The position numbers and the translations under genes are program-made. The notes under the pieces are model-generated. The model did not search any database and was not told the origin of the DNA. It saw only the letters and a program-made list of their open reading frames with translations. DNA of 64,000 nucleotides from DATDAH01 sp963845425 (GTDB lineage: Bacteria > Actinomycetota > Acidimicrobiia > Acidimicrobiales > DATDAH01): contig CAWJSC010000001.1 in the NCBI GenBank assembly GCA_963845425.1, positions 124,001 to 188,000 on the forward strand, written 5' to 3'. The first letter of the stretch is position 1. Each line of letters begins with the position of its first letter. Below, piece after piece: positions 40,251 to 48,501 of the stretch.

Positions 40251-40700
40251 CTACTCGGGCGCCGTGGTCGGCTCGGGGCGCGTCGGGTCGTGGGCCCGAC
40301 CCGAGTCGCGGGTACCGCTACGGCGCAGGAAGGTCATCGACCGGGTGTGGAGCCGCCAGCCGTGCTCCGTGCGTCGGTAGGTGTCGGTGTACCAACCGAT
40401 GCGCATGGCGTGGTTCGTCTGGTCGACGAAGCACAGGGTCTGGCGACCGGAGCCGACGTCGCCGTCGAGCTCGAGGGACGGCGTCCCCGTGAGGAACAAG
40501 CCCTTGGGGGCGGCGGCCACCAGGGTGGGGAAGTCGGCGAGGGTGTACGTGTCCCCGAACGCGCTGTAGGTGCCGTCGGGAGTGAAGACCTCGATGACGG
40601 CCTCGATGTCGTCCTGGGTCATGCCGACGGCGTAACGCGCCAGCAACTGCTCGACCTCGATGATGTCAGCGATCTCGTCCTGGTCCATGGTCACCCTCAT
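40251..40700 (-). CDS. SnoaL-like / NTF2-fold protein
   Basis: A 149-residue NTF2-like protein. EIADIIEVEQLLARYAVGMT (about 8-27) is the N-terminal helix pair, DDIEAVIEVFTPDGTYSAFG follows, and RIGWYTDTYRRTEHGWRLHT is the core beta-sheet. The last 25 residues (SGTRDSGRAHDPTRPEPTT...) are charged and probably disordered. The fold is shared by ketosteroid isomerases, scytalone dehydratases and many accessory proteins, so a steroid-like isomerisation role is conceivable but not proven. ATG 40700 overlaps the stop of the reductase gene (ATGA). It is translationally coupled between a reductase and an acyl-CoA dehydrogenase. Confidence 0.78.
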   Translation of the reverse strand: MRVTMDQDEIADIIEVEQLLARYAVGMTQDDIEAVIEVFTPDGTYSAFGDTYTLADFPTLVAAAPKGLFLTGTPSLELDGDVGSGRQTLCFVDQTNHAMRIGWYTDTYRRTEHGWRLHTRSMTFLRRSGTRDSGRAHDPTRPEPTTAPE

Positions 40701-41752
40701 TCGTAGACGACGTGCACCGTCGGGCTGACGGGCACGGACTGGCAGGTGAGCACCCAGCCGTCGTCGACCTCGTCGTCGGTCAGCGCGTTGTTGACCCGCA
40801 TGGTGACCGAACCGTCCACCAGTTTCGCCATGCAGGTCGCGCAGCTGCCCGCCTCGCACGAGGACGGCGCGGGCAGGCCGAACTGGCGGGCGGTCTGCAG
40901 GAGGGTCGTACCGGGATGGTGGTCGCCGGTCTCCGTGCGGCCGGCGAGCTCGATCGTGATCCGGGTGGGCGCCCCTTCGGGCGGGACGTCGGTCGCCTCG
41001 ACCGGCTCGGGCACGGCGAACCGCTCCACGTGGACGCGGTCGGGCGCCATGCCCTGGTCGAGCAGGCTGTGCTCGACGATGTCCATGAACGGCGCCGGCC
41101 CACAGAGGTAGAAATCGGGGTCGTCACCCACCCAGGCGAACGGCGCGATGGCGGCATCGTCCACGAAGCCCCGCTCGGCGTCGAGGTGGTGCACGAGCTC
41201 GAAGCGCCCCGGGAACCGGTCGGCGAGCTCGTCCAGTTCGGTGGCGAAGATCGTGCTGTCCCGGTCTCGATTGGCGTAGAACAGGTGGACCCGGCGGCGC
41301 GACCCCCCGAGGGCGGCCTTGACCAGGGAGATGACCGGGGTGATCCCGCTCCCGGCGGCGAAGGCCACGAGGTCACCGTCACCCGGGGCGAGGCGGAAGA
41401 CGCCGGCGGGACAGGTGGCCTCGATCTCGTCACCGGGCTCGAGGGTGTCGATCATCCAGTTCGACACCAGGCCGTCCGCCACCCGCTTGACGGTCACCTG
41501 GAGCTCGGCGTCGACGCCCGGTGCGGAGCACATCGAATAGCAGCGCAGGTGGGGCTCGCCGTCGATTCGGACCCGGAAGGTGCAGAACTGGCCGGCGTCG
41601 TACCGGAACGCGTCGCGGAGGTCGTCGGGCACCTCGAGCACGAACGAGCGGGCATCGGCGGTCTCGTCCACGACGCGAGCGATCCGGAGGGCGTGGAAGT
41701 CGTGGTCGCGCGCGCCCTCCAGAGGGGAGGGGAGCGAGACCGGGACCGCCAT
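40697..41752 (-). CDS. KshB-like flavodoxin/ferredoxin-type reductase (FAD, NAD(P)H, [2Fe-2S])
   Basis: A 351-residue one-chain electron-transfer reductase. The FAD-binding domain with RCYS (70-73) comes first, then an NAD domain with GSGITPVISLVKAAL (about 134-148) and YLCGPAPFM. A C-terminal plant-type ferredoxin has its cluster cysteines at 299, 304, 307 and 337 (CEAGSCATC...C). This domain order and length match the reductase component of 3-ketosteroid 9alpha-hydroxylase (KshB, also HmpA-like) and related Rieske oxygenase reductases. No oxygenase is adjacent, and the Rieske protein at 19591 is the only in-window candidate partner. ATG 41752 follows a good leaderless-type promoter, and the gene leads an operon of four. 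Confidence 0.88.
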   Translation of the reverse strand: MAVPVSLPSPLEGARDHDFHALRIARVVDETADARSFVLEVPDDLRDAFRYDAGQFCTFRVRIDGEPHLRCYSMCSAPGVDAELQVTVKRVADGLVSNWMIDTLEPGDEIEATCPAGVFRLAPGDGDLVAFAAGSGITPVISLVKAALGGSRRRVHLFYANRDRDSTIFATELDELADRFPGRFELVHHLDAERGFVDDAAIAPFAWVGDDPDFYLCGPAPFMDIVEHSLLDQGMAPDRVHVERFAVPEPVEATDVPPEGAPTRITIELAGRTETGDHHPGTTLLQTARQFGLPAPSSCEAGSCATCMAKLVDGSVTMRVNNALTDDEVDDGWVLTCQSVPVSPTVHVVYE

Positions 41753-41850
41753 GGGGGGTGATGATAATCGAATTCTCAATTGTGACAATGGTGATCGCGG
41801 GGGATGTAGGCTCGCGTGGGAGAGCCGTCTGACCGAGGGGTGCGCGGAAC
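41753..41850. promoter_or_regulatory. Divergent promoter region with an 11-bp palindrome
   Basis: Minus strand: TTGTCA, 16 nt, TATCAT, then 8 nt to the ATG at 41752 (leaderless geometry). Plus strand: GTGACA (41783-41788), 18 nt, TAGGCT (41807-41812) for the ligase at 41851, leaving a leader of about 32 nt with GAGGGGTG. The palindrome ATTGT-G-ACAAT (41779-41789) overlaps both -35 elements, so a bound regulator would affect both directions. Confidence 0.5.
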
Positions 41851-43458
41851 ATGGGGGGTACGCAGCGGTGGGCGCGTCGTGCGCTGCCTGAGGACTTGGC
41901 GCGGGACTACGTCGCCCAGGGCTGGTGGACCGACGCCGCTCTCGGCTCGATGGTCGCCGACGGGCTCTCCGGACTGGGCCACACCGAGTTCCACGTCCGG
42001 TCGAAGGTCCGTCCCTGGGACGGCACGTTCGCCGACGTCGACCGGGCGGCCCGCGGGCTGGCCACGTCCCTGCAGGCCGAAGGGGTGGGGCCGGGGTCGG
42101 TGGTCATGCTCCAGCTGCCGAACTGGGTCGAGGCCGGCATCGCCTTCTGGGCGGCGGCCTACCTGGGGGCGGTCGTGGTCCCCGTCGTGCACTTCTACGG
42201 CCCGAAGGAGGTCGACTACATCCTCCGGGCCACCGAGCCGGACGTGGTGGTCACCGCTGAACGCTTCGGCCACAGCGACCACCTGGCGAACTACGAGGCG
42301 CTCCTCGCCGACCGGCCCGGGCCCCGCTGGCTGGTGGTGGGGGACACCCCCGCGAGCGGGCTGCCCACGCGGGCGGAGCCGTTCGCGCCGTTGCTGGATG
42401 CCGAGCCTCTCGCCGAGCCCGTGCCGGTCGACCCGGACGCCCCGGCGATCATCGCCTTCACCTCGGGCACGACCCGCGACCCCAAGGGCGTCATCCACTC
42501 ACACCGGACGATCGGCTTCGAGACCCGGCAACTCGACTACATGTTCCCCGGGGGTGGCCCGCCGCAGATCACCGGTGCCCCGGTCGGGCACTTCATCGGG
42601 ATGGTCAACGCGTTCCTCGTCCCGCTGCTGCGGGAGCGGGCCGTGAACCTGGTCGACGTGTGGGATCCCGGTGAGGTCCTCCGTCTCATGCGGGAGGAGG
42701 GCCTCGGGGTGACGGGGGGCGCCACGTACTTCCTGACCAGCCTGCTCGACCACCCCGACTTCACCGACGAGCACCTCGCCCTGATGCCCTTCGCCGGGCT
42801 CGGGGGGTCCACGGTGCCGATCGCCGTCATGGAGCGGCTCACGGCCCTGGGCATCGACGCCTTCCGCTCCTACGGGAGCACGGAGCACCCGTCGATCACC
42901 GGCTGCCTGCTCGATGATCCCCTGGAGAAGCGCCAGACCACCGATGGCCACCTGCTCCCCGGGGTCGAGCTGCGCATCGAGGACGAGGGGGAGATCGTCA
43001 CCCGGGGCCCCGACTGCTGCATCGGCTACACCGACCCGGAACTGACGGCGCGGGCTTTCGACGCCGAGGGTTGGTATCACACCGGCGACGTGGGCGTCCT
43101 CGACGACGACGGCTACCTCACCATCACCGACCGGCTCTCCGACATCATCATCCGCGGCGGTGAGAACATCAGCGCCCAGGAGATCGAGGAGCTGCTGATG
43201 GGGATGGACGCCGTCGCCGAGGTCAGCGTCGTGGCCGCGCCCGACGAGCGCCTCGGGGAGCACGCCGCGGCGATGCTCCGCCTGCACGAGGGCGCCACCG
43301 CCCCGACCCTCGACGACGTCCGGGCCCACCTCGGCGCCGCGGGCCTGGCCCGGCAGAAGTGGCCCGAGGAGCTCCACGCGGTGGACGACTTCCCGCGGAC
43401 CCCGTCCGGGAAGGTCCAGAAGTACGTGCTGCGCCGACAGCTGAAGGACAGCCAGTGA
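41851..43458 (+). CDS. AMP-dependent acyl-CoA synthetase
   Basis: A 535-residue acyl-CoA ligase. IAFTSGTTRDPKGVIHSH (about 201-218) is the phosphate-binding motif, with Arg-Asp where Gly-x is usual. SYGSTEHPSITG, GWYHTGDVGVLDDDGYLTI and DRLSDIIIRGGENISAQEIE are family motifs, and the catalytic Lys is in PRTPSGKVQKYVL. The N-terminus (DYVAQGWWTDAALGSMVADG) resembles cyclohexanecarboxylate and short-chain acid ligases. It activates an acid for the downstream thiolase/DUF35 genes. ATG 41851 starts a plus-strand operon of four genes, the next of which overlaps it by 4 nt. Confidence 0.88.
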   Translation: MGGTQRWARRALPEDLARDYVAQGWWTDAALGSMVADGLSGLGHTEFHVRSKVRPWDGTFADVDRAARGLATSLQAEGVGPGSVVMLQLPNWVEAGIAFWAAAYLGAVVVPVVHFYGPKEVDYILRATEPDVVVTAERFGHSDHLANYEALLADRPGPRWLVVGDTPASGLPTRAEPFAPLLDAEPLAEPVPVDPDAPAIIAFTSGTTRDPKGVIHSHRTIGFETRQLDYMFPGGGPPQITGAPVGHFIGMVNAFLVPLLRERAVNLVDVWDPGEVLRLMREEGLGVTGGATYFLTSLLDHPDFTDEHLALMPFAGLGGSTVPIAVMERLTALGIDAFRSYGSTEHPSITGCLLDDPLEKRQTTDGHLLPGVELRIEDEGEIVTRGPDCCIGYTDPELTARAFDAEGWYHTGDVGVLDDDGYLTITDRLSDIIIRGGENISAQEIEELLMGMDAVAEVSVVAAPDERLGEHAAAMLRLHEGATAPTLDDVRAHLGAAGLARQKWPEELHAVDDFPRTPSGKVQKYVLRRQLKDSQ

Positions 43459-44045
43459 CCGAGGCCCGCATCCCGGCCCTGGCGCCCTCGGACTGGCCGG
43501 CGTCGATGCGCGAGGCGCTGGCCGTGCTCCTGCCGGAGAACCCGCGCCATCCCCGGTTGCGTACCGAGGGACGGCCCAAGGCCCTCAACGCCCTGGGGAC
43601 CCTCGCCCAGTACCCCGAGCTGGCGCGGGCCTACCACGTCTTCAACGGTCACGTGATCTACAACACGAGCCTGTCGCCCCGGCAGCGGGAGCTGCTGGTC
43701 CTGCGGGTCGCCGCCGTCCGCGGGAGCGAGTACGAGTGGACCCAGCACGTGGTCCTCGCCGCCGACGTCGGCATCAGCGACGACGAGGTGGACCGGGTGG
43801 CTGCCGGCCCCGATGCGGCCGGATGGTCGCTCGGCGACGCCGCCCTCCTGCGGGCGGTCGACGAGCTCCTGGCCGACGCGATGGTGACCGACGAGACGTG
43901 GGCCACCCTCGCCGAAGAGCTGGACGTCCAGCAGCTCATGGACGTCGTCTTCACGGTCGGGTCCTATGACCTGCTCGCGATGGCGTTCCGCTCCTTCCGC
44001 GTCGAGCTCGACGACGACCTGAAGCCCCACCTCCGAGAGACCTGA
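43455..44045 (+). CDS. Carboxymuconolactone decarboxylase-like (AhpD-fold) protein
   Basis: A 196-residue all-helical AhpD/CMD-fold protein. HVIYNTSLSPRQRELLVLRV (about 62-81) and SEYEWTQHVVLAADVGISDD (about 87-106) form the family helix pair. The active-site pattern is Glu-x3-His, and the CxxC of AhpD peroxidases is absent. These proteins are often found in aromatic and steroid catabolic operons, where they may act as decarboxylases or lactonases or have no known activity. GTG 43455 overlaps the stop of the CoA ligase (GTGA), showing translational coupling. It precedes a DUF35/thiolase pair, so a role in the same acyl-CoA pathway is likely. Confidence 0.82.
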   Translation: MTEARIPALAPSDWPASMREALAVLLPENPRHPRLRTEGRPKALNALGTLAQYPELARAYHVFNGHVIYNTSLSPRQRELLVLRVAAVRGSEYEWTQHVVLAADVGISDDEVDRVAAGPDAAGWSLGDAALLRAVDELLADAMVTDETWATLAEELDVQQLMDVVFTVGSYDLLAMAFRSFRVELDDDLKPHLRET

Positions 44046-44053
44046 GAGGACCG

Positions 44054-44479
44054 ATGGAGACCGTCCCCCATCCCCCCGACGTGTTCACCTGGCCGTCCGA
44101 CGAGCCCCAGCTCATCGGCGCGCGCTGTGCGGCCTGCTCGGCGATCACCTTCCCGATGGCGACCTCTTGCCCCCGCTGCGGCACGCCCGACCTGGCCGAA
44201 CACCTGCTCCCGCGCCGGGGGACGCTGTGGACCTGGACCACCCAGGACTTCCTGCCCAAGGAGCCCTACGCCAGCGGGGAGACCAACGAGACCTTCCAGC
44301 CCTACGGCGTCGGCCTGGTCCAGCTCGGCGACGAGGTCCGGGTCGAGGCCCGCCTCACCGAAGCCGACCCGGCCAAGCTGGACTTCGGCATGGAGGTCCA
44401 GCTCGTGGTGGTGCCGTTCCGAGAGGACGGCGACACCACGATCGTCACGTTCGCCTTCGAGCCGGTGCAGGAGGATTGA
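44054..44479 (+). CDS. DUF35 zinc-ribbon/OB-fold protein
   Basis: A 141-residue DUF35 protein. The N-terminal helix is followed by a rubredoxin-like zinc ribbon CAACSAITFPMATSCPRC (about 25-42) and an OB-fold (RGTLWTWTTQDFLPKEPY). Such proteins bind acyl-CoA intermediates next to a thiolase or a ChsH/Ltp-type partner. The gene stops one base before the thiolase gene at 44481, a pairing that in cholesterol catabolism forms a stable complex. It is the unfused counterpart of the fused domain at 25100-25522. ATG 44054 is preceded by GAGAGGACCG. Confidence 0.85.
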   Translation: METVPHPPDVFTWPSDEPQLIGARCAACSAITFPMATSCPRCGTPDLAEHLLPRRGTLWTWTTQDFLPKEPYASGETNETFQPYGVGLVQLGDEVRVEARLTEADPAKLDFGMEVQLVVVPFREDGDTTIVTFAFEPVQED

Positions 44480-44480
44480 G

Positions 44481-45626
44481 ATGGAAGACGTCGCCATCAT
44501 CGGGGTGGGTCTCCACCCCTTCGGTCGCTTCGGTGACAAGTCGGCGCTCGACATGGGGGCCGAGGCCGTGCGATCCGCCTGCGGGGACGCCGGCGTGGCG
44601 TGGAAGGACGTGCAGTTCGCCTTCGGCGGCAGCGCCGAGCTGGACACCCCCGATGTCGTGGTCAACCGCCTGGGGCTCACCGGCATCCCGTTCATGGGCG
44701 TCTACAACGGCTGCGCGACGGCGGCCACCGCCCTCAACCTGACCGCCGACATCATCCGGTCCGGCCAGCACGAGATCGGTGTCGCGGTGGGCATGGACAA
44801 GCACCTCCCCGGAGCGCTCACCGCCGACCCGGTCGACTACGGCGCGCCCTCCTGGTACGGCGAGCTCGGGTACTTCCTGACCACGAAGTTCTTCGGCATG
44901 AAGATCAACCGCTACATGCACGACCACGGCATCTCCCACGAGACGTTGGGCCGGGTGGCGGCCAAGGCCTTCCGCAACGGTGCGCTGAACCCCAACGCCT
45001 TCCGGCGGAAGCCGATGGAGGTCGAGGACATCGTCGGGTCCCGGATGCTCAACTACCCGCTGACCCAGTACATGTTCTGCGCCCCCGACGAAGGGGCGGC
45101 CGCCGTCGTGCTGTGCCGGGCCGACCTGGCCCACAGGTACACCTCGACGCCGATCTACCTCCGGGCCACCGCGCTGCGGTCCCGGCGCTACGGCGCCCAC
45201 GAGGTGCACGCCACGTGGGCCGCGATCGATCAGGACGACTCGCCGACGGTCTATGCCTCCCGGGCGGCCTACGAGATGGCCGGGATCGGCCCCGAGGACG
45301 TCGACGTGATCCAGCTCCAGGACACCGACGCCGGGGCCGAGGTCATCCACATGGCCGAGAACGGGTTCTGTGCGGACGGCGAGCAGGAGAAGCTGATCGC
45401 CGACGGGGCCACCGAGATCGACGGGCCGATGCCGGTCAACACCGACGGTGGGCTGATCGCCAACGGCGAGCCCGTCGGCGCCTCCGGTCTGCGGCAGGTG
45501 CACGAGCTGGTCCGCCAGCTCCGGGGCCAGGCCGGCGACCACCAGGTCCCGGGCCACCCCAAGGTGGGCTACGCCCAGCTCTACGGCGCCCCGGGCACCG
45601 CGGGGGTGTCCATCCTGAGCACCTGA
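44481..45626 (+). CDS. Lipid-transfer-type thiolase (SCP-x/Ltp family)
   Basis: A 381-residue thiolase-fold protein. FMGVYNGCATAATALNLTAD (about 70-89) holds a Cys at the nucleophile position, and PVNTDGGLIANGEPVGASGL (about 315-334) is the family block that supplies the His region. The second cysteine loop is replaced (YAQLYGAPGTAGVSIL), as in SCP-x and Ltp proteins. Together with the adjoining DUF35 protein it should cleave a 3-oxoacyl-CoA, or act as a retro-aldolase on a branched intermediate. Unlike the fusion at 23891 it keeps the nucleophilic Cys, so genuine thiolysis is plausible. It is the last gene of the operon from 41851. Confidence 0.85.
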   Translation: MEDVAIIGVGLHPFGRFGDKSALDMGAEAVRSACGDAGVAWKDVQFAFGGSAELDTPDVVVNRLGLTGIPFMGVYNGCATAATALNLTADIIRSGQHEIGVAVGMDKHLPGALTADPVDYGAPSWYGELGYFLTTKFFGMKINRYMHDHGISHETLGRVAAKAFRNGALNPNAFRRKPMEVEDIVGSRMLNYPLTQYMFCAPDEGAAAVVLCRADLAHRYTSTPIYLRATALRSRRYGAHEVHATWAAIDQDDSPTVYASRAAYEMAGIGPEDVDVIQLQDTDAGAEVIHMAENGFCADGEQEKLIADGATEIDGPMPVNTDGGLIANGEPVGASGLRQVHELVRQLRGQAGDHQVPGHPKVGYAQLYGAPGTAGVSILST

Positions 45627-45679
45627 CGGGAACTTCGTTCTCGCCGACCTCGGGCGATGCTGGGCAGCTCAGAAGATCC

Positions 45680-45712
45680 AGGCTCTCACCATCGTTCCAC
45701 TAGGCTCTCACC
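45680..45712. promoter_or_regulatory. Paired direct repeats upstream of a TetR gene
   Basis: AGGCTCTCACC occurs at 45680-45690 and again at 45702-45712, a spacing of exactly 22 bp (two helical turns), directly before the ATG at 45714. The second copy overlaps a possible -10 (TAGGCT, 45701-45706), which again puts transcription start at the ATG. The repeats are good candidates for cooperative autoregulatory binding. Confidence 0.5.
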
Positions 45713-45713
45713 C

Positions 45714-46421
45714 ATGACCGTGAACGATCCCGTGGCCGAGTCCTCGGCGGGTGATGCCGCCCCCAGCCGACGGGAACTGGCGGTGGCCCGGTCGCTCGAC
45801 CCGGCCCGGGCCCGGGCCGAGAAGCGGGTCCAGCGCTTCCTCGACGCCGCCCTCGAGCTCATGGCGACCGCCCCCGAGAAGGAGTTCACGGTCCAGGAGG
45901 TGGTCGAGCGCTCCGGGCAGTCGTTGCGCAGCTTCTACCAGTACTTCGCCGGCAAGCACGAGCTGCTGCTCGCCCTGTTCGAGGAGTCCGTGCGCTCCAC
46001 CGCGGAGCAACTGAGGGAGACGATCGCCGCGGAGGACGATCCGCTGGACCGGCTGCGCCGCTTCGCGGTGGAGTACTACGAGACCTGCCGCCCGGACCCC
46101 CGGAGCGGGGCGGGCAAGGAGCGCCCCGTCGCGCTGGCCGAGTTCGCCCAGCAGCTCCTGACGGCCCACCCGAAGGAGGCCTCCCGCGCCTTCGTCCCGC
46201 TCGTGTCCCTCCTCGAAGAGGTGCTCGAGCAGGCCGCCGCCGCCGGCGCCATCCGGGCCCACGACCACCACCGCCGCATCGCGGGTGTGCTGCTGCAGGC
46301 CATCATGTTCAACGCCTTCGCGGCCACGATCAGCGGCACACCGGTCGACCCCGAGGACGACGCCGCGGACGAGCTCTGGGCGTTGATCCTCCACGGCATC
46401 GGCCCCGCCCCGGAGGGTTGA
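45714..46421 (+). CDS. TetR-family transcriptional regulator
   Basis: A 235-residue TetR protein with a longer than usual N-terminal tail (about 45 residues, acidic then basic). The helix-turn-helix lies around FTVQEVVERSGQSLRSFYQY (about 60-79). The C-terminal part has a conserved alpha-helical acyl/drug-pocket pattern (VPLVSLLEEVLEQAAAAGAI). ATG 45714 directly follows two 11-bp direct repeats. The P450 gene begins 4 nt after its stop, so repressor and P450 are co-transcribed and probably co-regulated by the P450 substrate or product. Confidence 0.83.
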   Translation: MTVNDPVAESSAGDAAPSRRELAVARSLDPARARAEKRVQRFLDAALELMATAPEKEFTVQEVVERSGQSLRSFYQYFAGKHELLLALFEESVRSTAEQLRETIAAEDDPLDRLRRFAVEYYETCRPDPRSGAGKERPVALAEFAQQLLTAHPKEASRAFVPLVSLLEEVLEQAAAAGAIRAHDHHRRIAGVLLQAIMFNAFAATISGTPVDPEDDAADELWALILHGIGPAPEG

Positions 46422-46425
46422 GCGG

Positions 46426-47709
46426 ATGAGCGACGTCGATGCCGCCGACGAGCCGAACTTCTTCCGTGACCCCGAGCTGGTCGCCGACCCGTATCCCTTC
46501 TTCGAGGCGATGCGGGCGGCGTGTCCGGTCCGGCGGGAGCCCCACGAGGACGTGGTCCTGGTCACCGGCTACGACGAGGCCCTGGCCGTCTACCACGACA
46601 CGGCGACGTTCTCGTCGTGCACCGCCGTCACCGGCCCCTTCCCCGGCATGCCCGTCCCGCTGGAGGGTGACGACGTCACCGACCTCATCGAGGAGCACCG
46701 GGGCAGTCTCCCCTTCAGCGACCAGATCACCACGATGGACCCGCCGAAGCACACGGCGCACCGCGGCCTGCTCATGCGGCTGCTCACGCCGAAGCGGCTG
46801 GCGGAGAACGAGGACTTCATCTGGTCCCTCGTCGACCGCCAGATCGACCAGTTCCTGCCCACCGGTCGCTGCGAGGTGGTCCGGGAACTGGGCGGGCCCT
46901 TCACCATGCTCGTCATCGCCGACCTGCTGGGCGTGCCCGAGTCGGACCACGAGTGGTTCGTGGAGGCGATGGGCCAGCGCGGGGGAGGGCACGTGGGGGC
47001 GGCCACCGGGGCCACCATGGCCAAGACCCCCCTCGAGGTGCTCTACGACCGGTTCGTGGCCTACATCGAGGACCGTCGGCGCGAGCCGAAGGGGGACGTC
47101 CTCACCGGCCTGGCGACCGCGACCTTCGCCGACGGCTCGACGCCGGAGGCCAGCGACGTGGCCAAGATCGCCAGCAACCTCTTCGCCGCCGGCCAGGAGA
47201 CCACGATCCGCCTCCTGGGGACCGCCTTCCTGCGCATCGGTGAGGACCCCGAGCTGCAGCAGCGGCTCCGGGACGACCACGGTCTGATCCCGAACTTCAT
47301 CGAAGAGTGCCTGCGCCACGAGTCCCCCGTCAAGGGTGACTTCCGCCTCAACCGGGTCCCGGTCACGGTCGGTGGCGTCGACCTCCCCGCCGGGACGACG
47401 GTCATGGTGCTGAACGGTGCGGCCAACCGCGACCCTCGCAAGTTCGCCGACCCGAACACGTTCTCCATCGAACGGGACAACGCCCGGGAGCACCTGGCCT
47501 TCGGCCACGGGATCCACTTCTGCCCCGGCGCCGCCCTGGCCCGCACCGAAGGCCGGGTGGCCGTCGAGAGGTTGCTCACCCGTACGAGCGACATCCGCAT
47601 CGACGAGGCGGAACACGGTCCCCCCGACGCTCGCCACTACGAGTACGCCCCGACCTTCATCCTCCGGGGCCTGGAGAAGCTGTACCTGGAGCTCACCCCC
47701 GCGGGTTGA
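46426..47709 (+). CDS. Cytochrome P450
   Basis: A 427-residue bacterial class I P450. The I-helix motif AAGQETTIRL is at about 252-261, the K-helix ExxR is EECLR near 293, and the heme loop AFGHGIHFCPGAALAR near 363 carries the Cys ligand. The N-terminal MSDVDAADEPNFFRDPELVADPYPFF is typical of soluble actinobacterial CYPs with no membrane anchor. It needs ferredoxin and ferredoxin reductase, which are not adjacent. It is in an operon with the TetR at 45714. The substrate is unknown; relatives hydroxylate steroids, fatty acids or terpenoids. Confidence 0.92.
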   Translation: MSDVDAADEPNFFRDPELVADPYPFFEAMRAACPVRREPHEDVVLVTGYDEALAVYHDTATFSSCTAVTGPFPGMPVPLEGDDVTDLIEEHRGSLPFSDQITTMDPPKHTAHRGLLMRLLTPKRLAENEDFIWSLVDRQIDQFLPTGRCEVVRELGGPFTMLVIADLLGVPESDHEWFVEAMGQRGGGHVGAATGATMAKTPLEVLYDRFVAYIEDRRREPKGDVLTGLATATFADGSTPEASDVAKIASNLFAAGQETTIRLLGTAFLRIGEDPELQQRLRDDHGLIPNFIEECLRHESPVKGDFRLNRVPVTVGGVDLPAGTTVMVLNGAANRDPRKFADPNTFSIERDNAREHLAFGHGIHFCPGAALARTEGRVAVERLLTRTSDIRIDEAEHGPPDARHYEYAPTFILRGLEKLYLELTPAG

Positions 47710-47760
47710 GCCCTCGGGTCCTCAGGCCACGCCGCCGCGGCGCACGGCGAGGCGTGAGAA

Positions 47761-47774
47761 TAGCCGATCGGCTA
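47761..47774. promoter_or_regulatory. Palindromic operator TAGCCG-AT-CGGCTA
   Basis: A perfect 14-bp palindrome 34 nt upstream of the TetR gene at 47809, overlapping a likely promoter. The same arms occur at 51337-51350 upstream of the P450 operon at 51325. One regulator, most simply this TetR, may bind both. Confidence 0.65.
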
Positions 47775-47808
47775 GCGACGTCGACACCGGCGTTACGCTC
47801 GTCGGATC

Positions 47809-48363
47809 GTGGACACCATCACCCTCACCGCGGCCCAGGCCCGCGTTGTCAACGCCGCGCTGGGGCTGTTCGCCCAGTACGGGGTGAACGGGACGTCGCT
47901 GCAGATGATCGCCGACGAGCTCGGGGTGACGAAGGCCGCCGTCTACCACCAGTTCCAGAGCAAGGAGGAGATCGTCGTCGCCGTCGCGGAGATGGAGCTG
48001 GCCCGGCTCGACGCCGCCGTCACCGCTGCCGAGGCCGAGCCCGATCGGGTCCGTGCCCTCGACGTCCTGCTCGGCCAGATCATCGACTTGGCGGTCGAGC
48101 GCCGGCACGTGGTCAGCACGCTCATGACCGACCCTGTCGTGGCCGGCCTCCTGGCGACCCACGAGCCCTTTCCCCAGTTGATGGGCCGGGTCTCCCGCGT
48201 GCTGATGGGCGACGCGCCGAGTGTCGAAGACCGGGTGCGGGCGGCAATGGTCCAGGCCGCCATCGGCGGTGCCGTCTCGCAGCCGATCCTGGGGGGCCTC
48301 GATGACGAGACCCTGCGGGTCGAGCTCCTGGCCCTGGCCCGACGGCTGTACGGCCTGGCGTGA
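47809..48363 (+). CDS. TetR-family transcriptional regulator
   Basis: A 184-residue TetR protein. The helix-turn-helix TSLQMIADELGVTKAAVYHQ (about 29-48) is followed by FQSKEEIVVAVAEMEL. The C-terminal domain is short and all-helical. GTG 47809 is chosen; TACGCT at 47794-47799 could be a -10 placed 9 nt upstream. A palindrome matching its expected dimer binding is 34 nt upstream, and the same arms recur at 51337. This suggests it represses itself and the P450/DapB-like/SnoaL operon starting at 51325. Confidence 0.83.
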   Translation: MDTITLTAAQARVVNAALGLFAQYGVNGTSLQMIADELGVTKAAVYHQFQSKEEIVVAVAEMELARLDAAVTAAEAEPDRVRALDVLLGQIIDLAVERRHVVSTLMTDPVVAGLLATHEPFPQLMGRVSRVLMGDAPSVEDRVRAAMVQAAIGGAVSQPILGGLDDETLRVELLALARRLYGLA

Positions 48364-48501
48364 CCTCGGGCCGTGGGGCTGGAGGAACGACAGCGAGGCA
48401 CCAATGGGGCGAGGTCCTCTCGCGGGCGTCGGCGGTGCCCTTCCGGCCCGTTTCGCCACCCTCCGTGGCCAACTGGGCCAATCTGGTCAGGTTTGCTCCT
48501 A

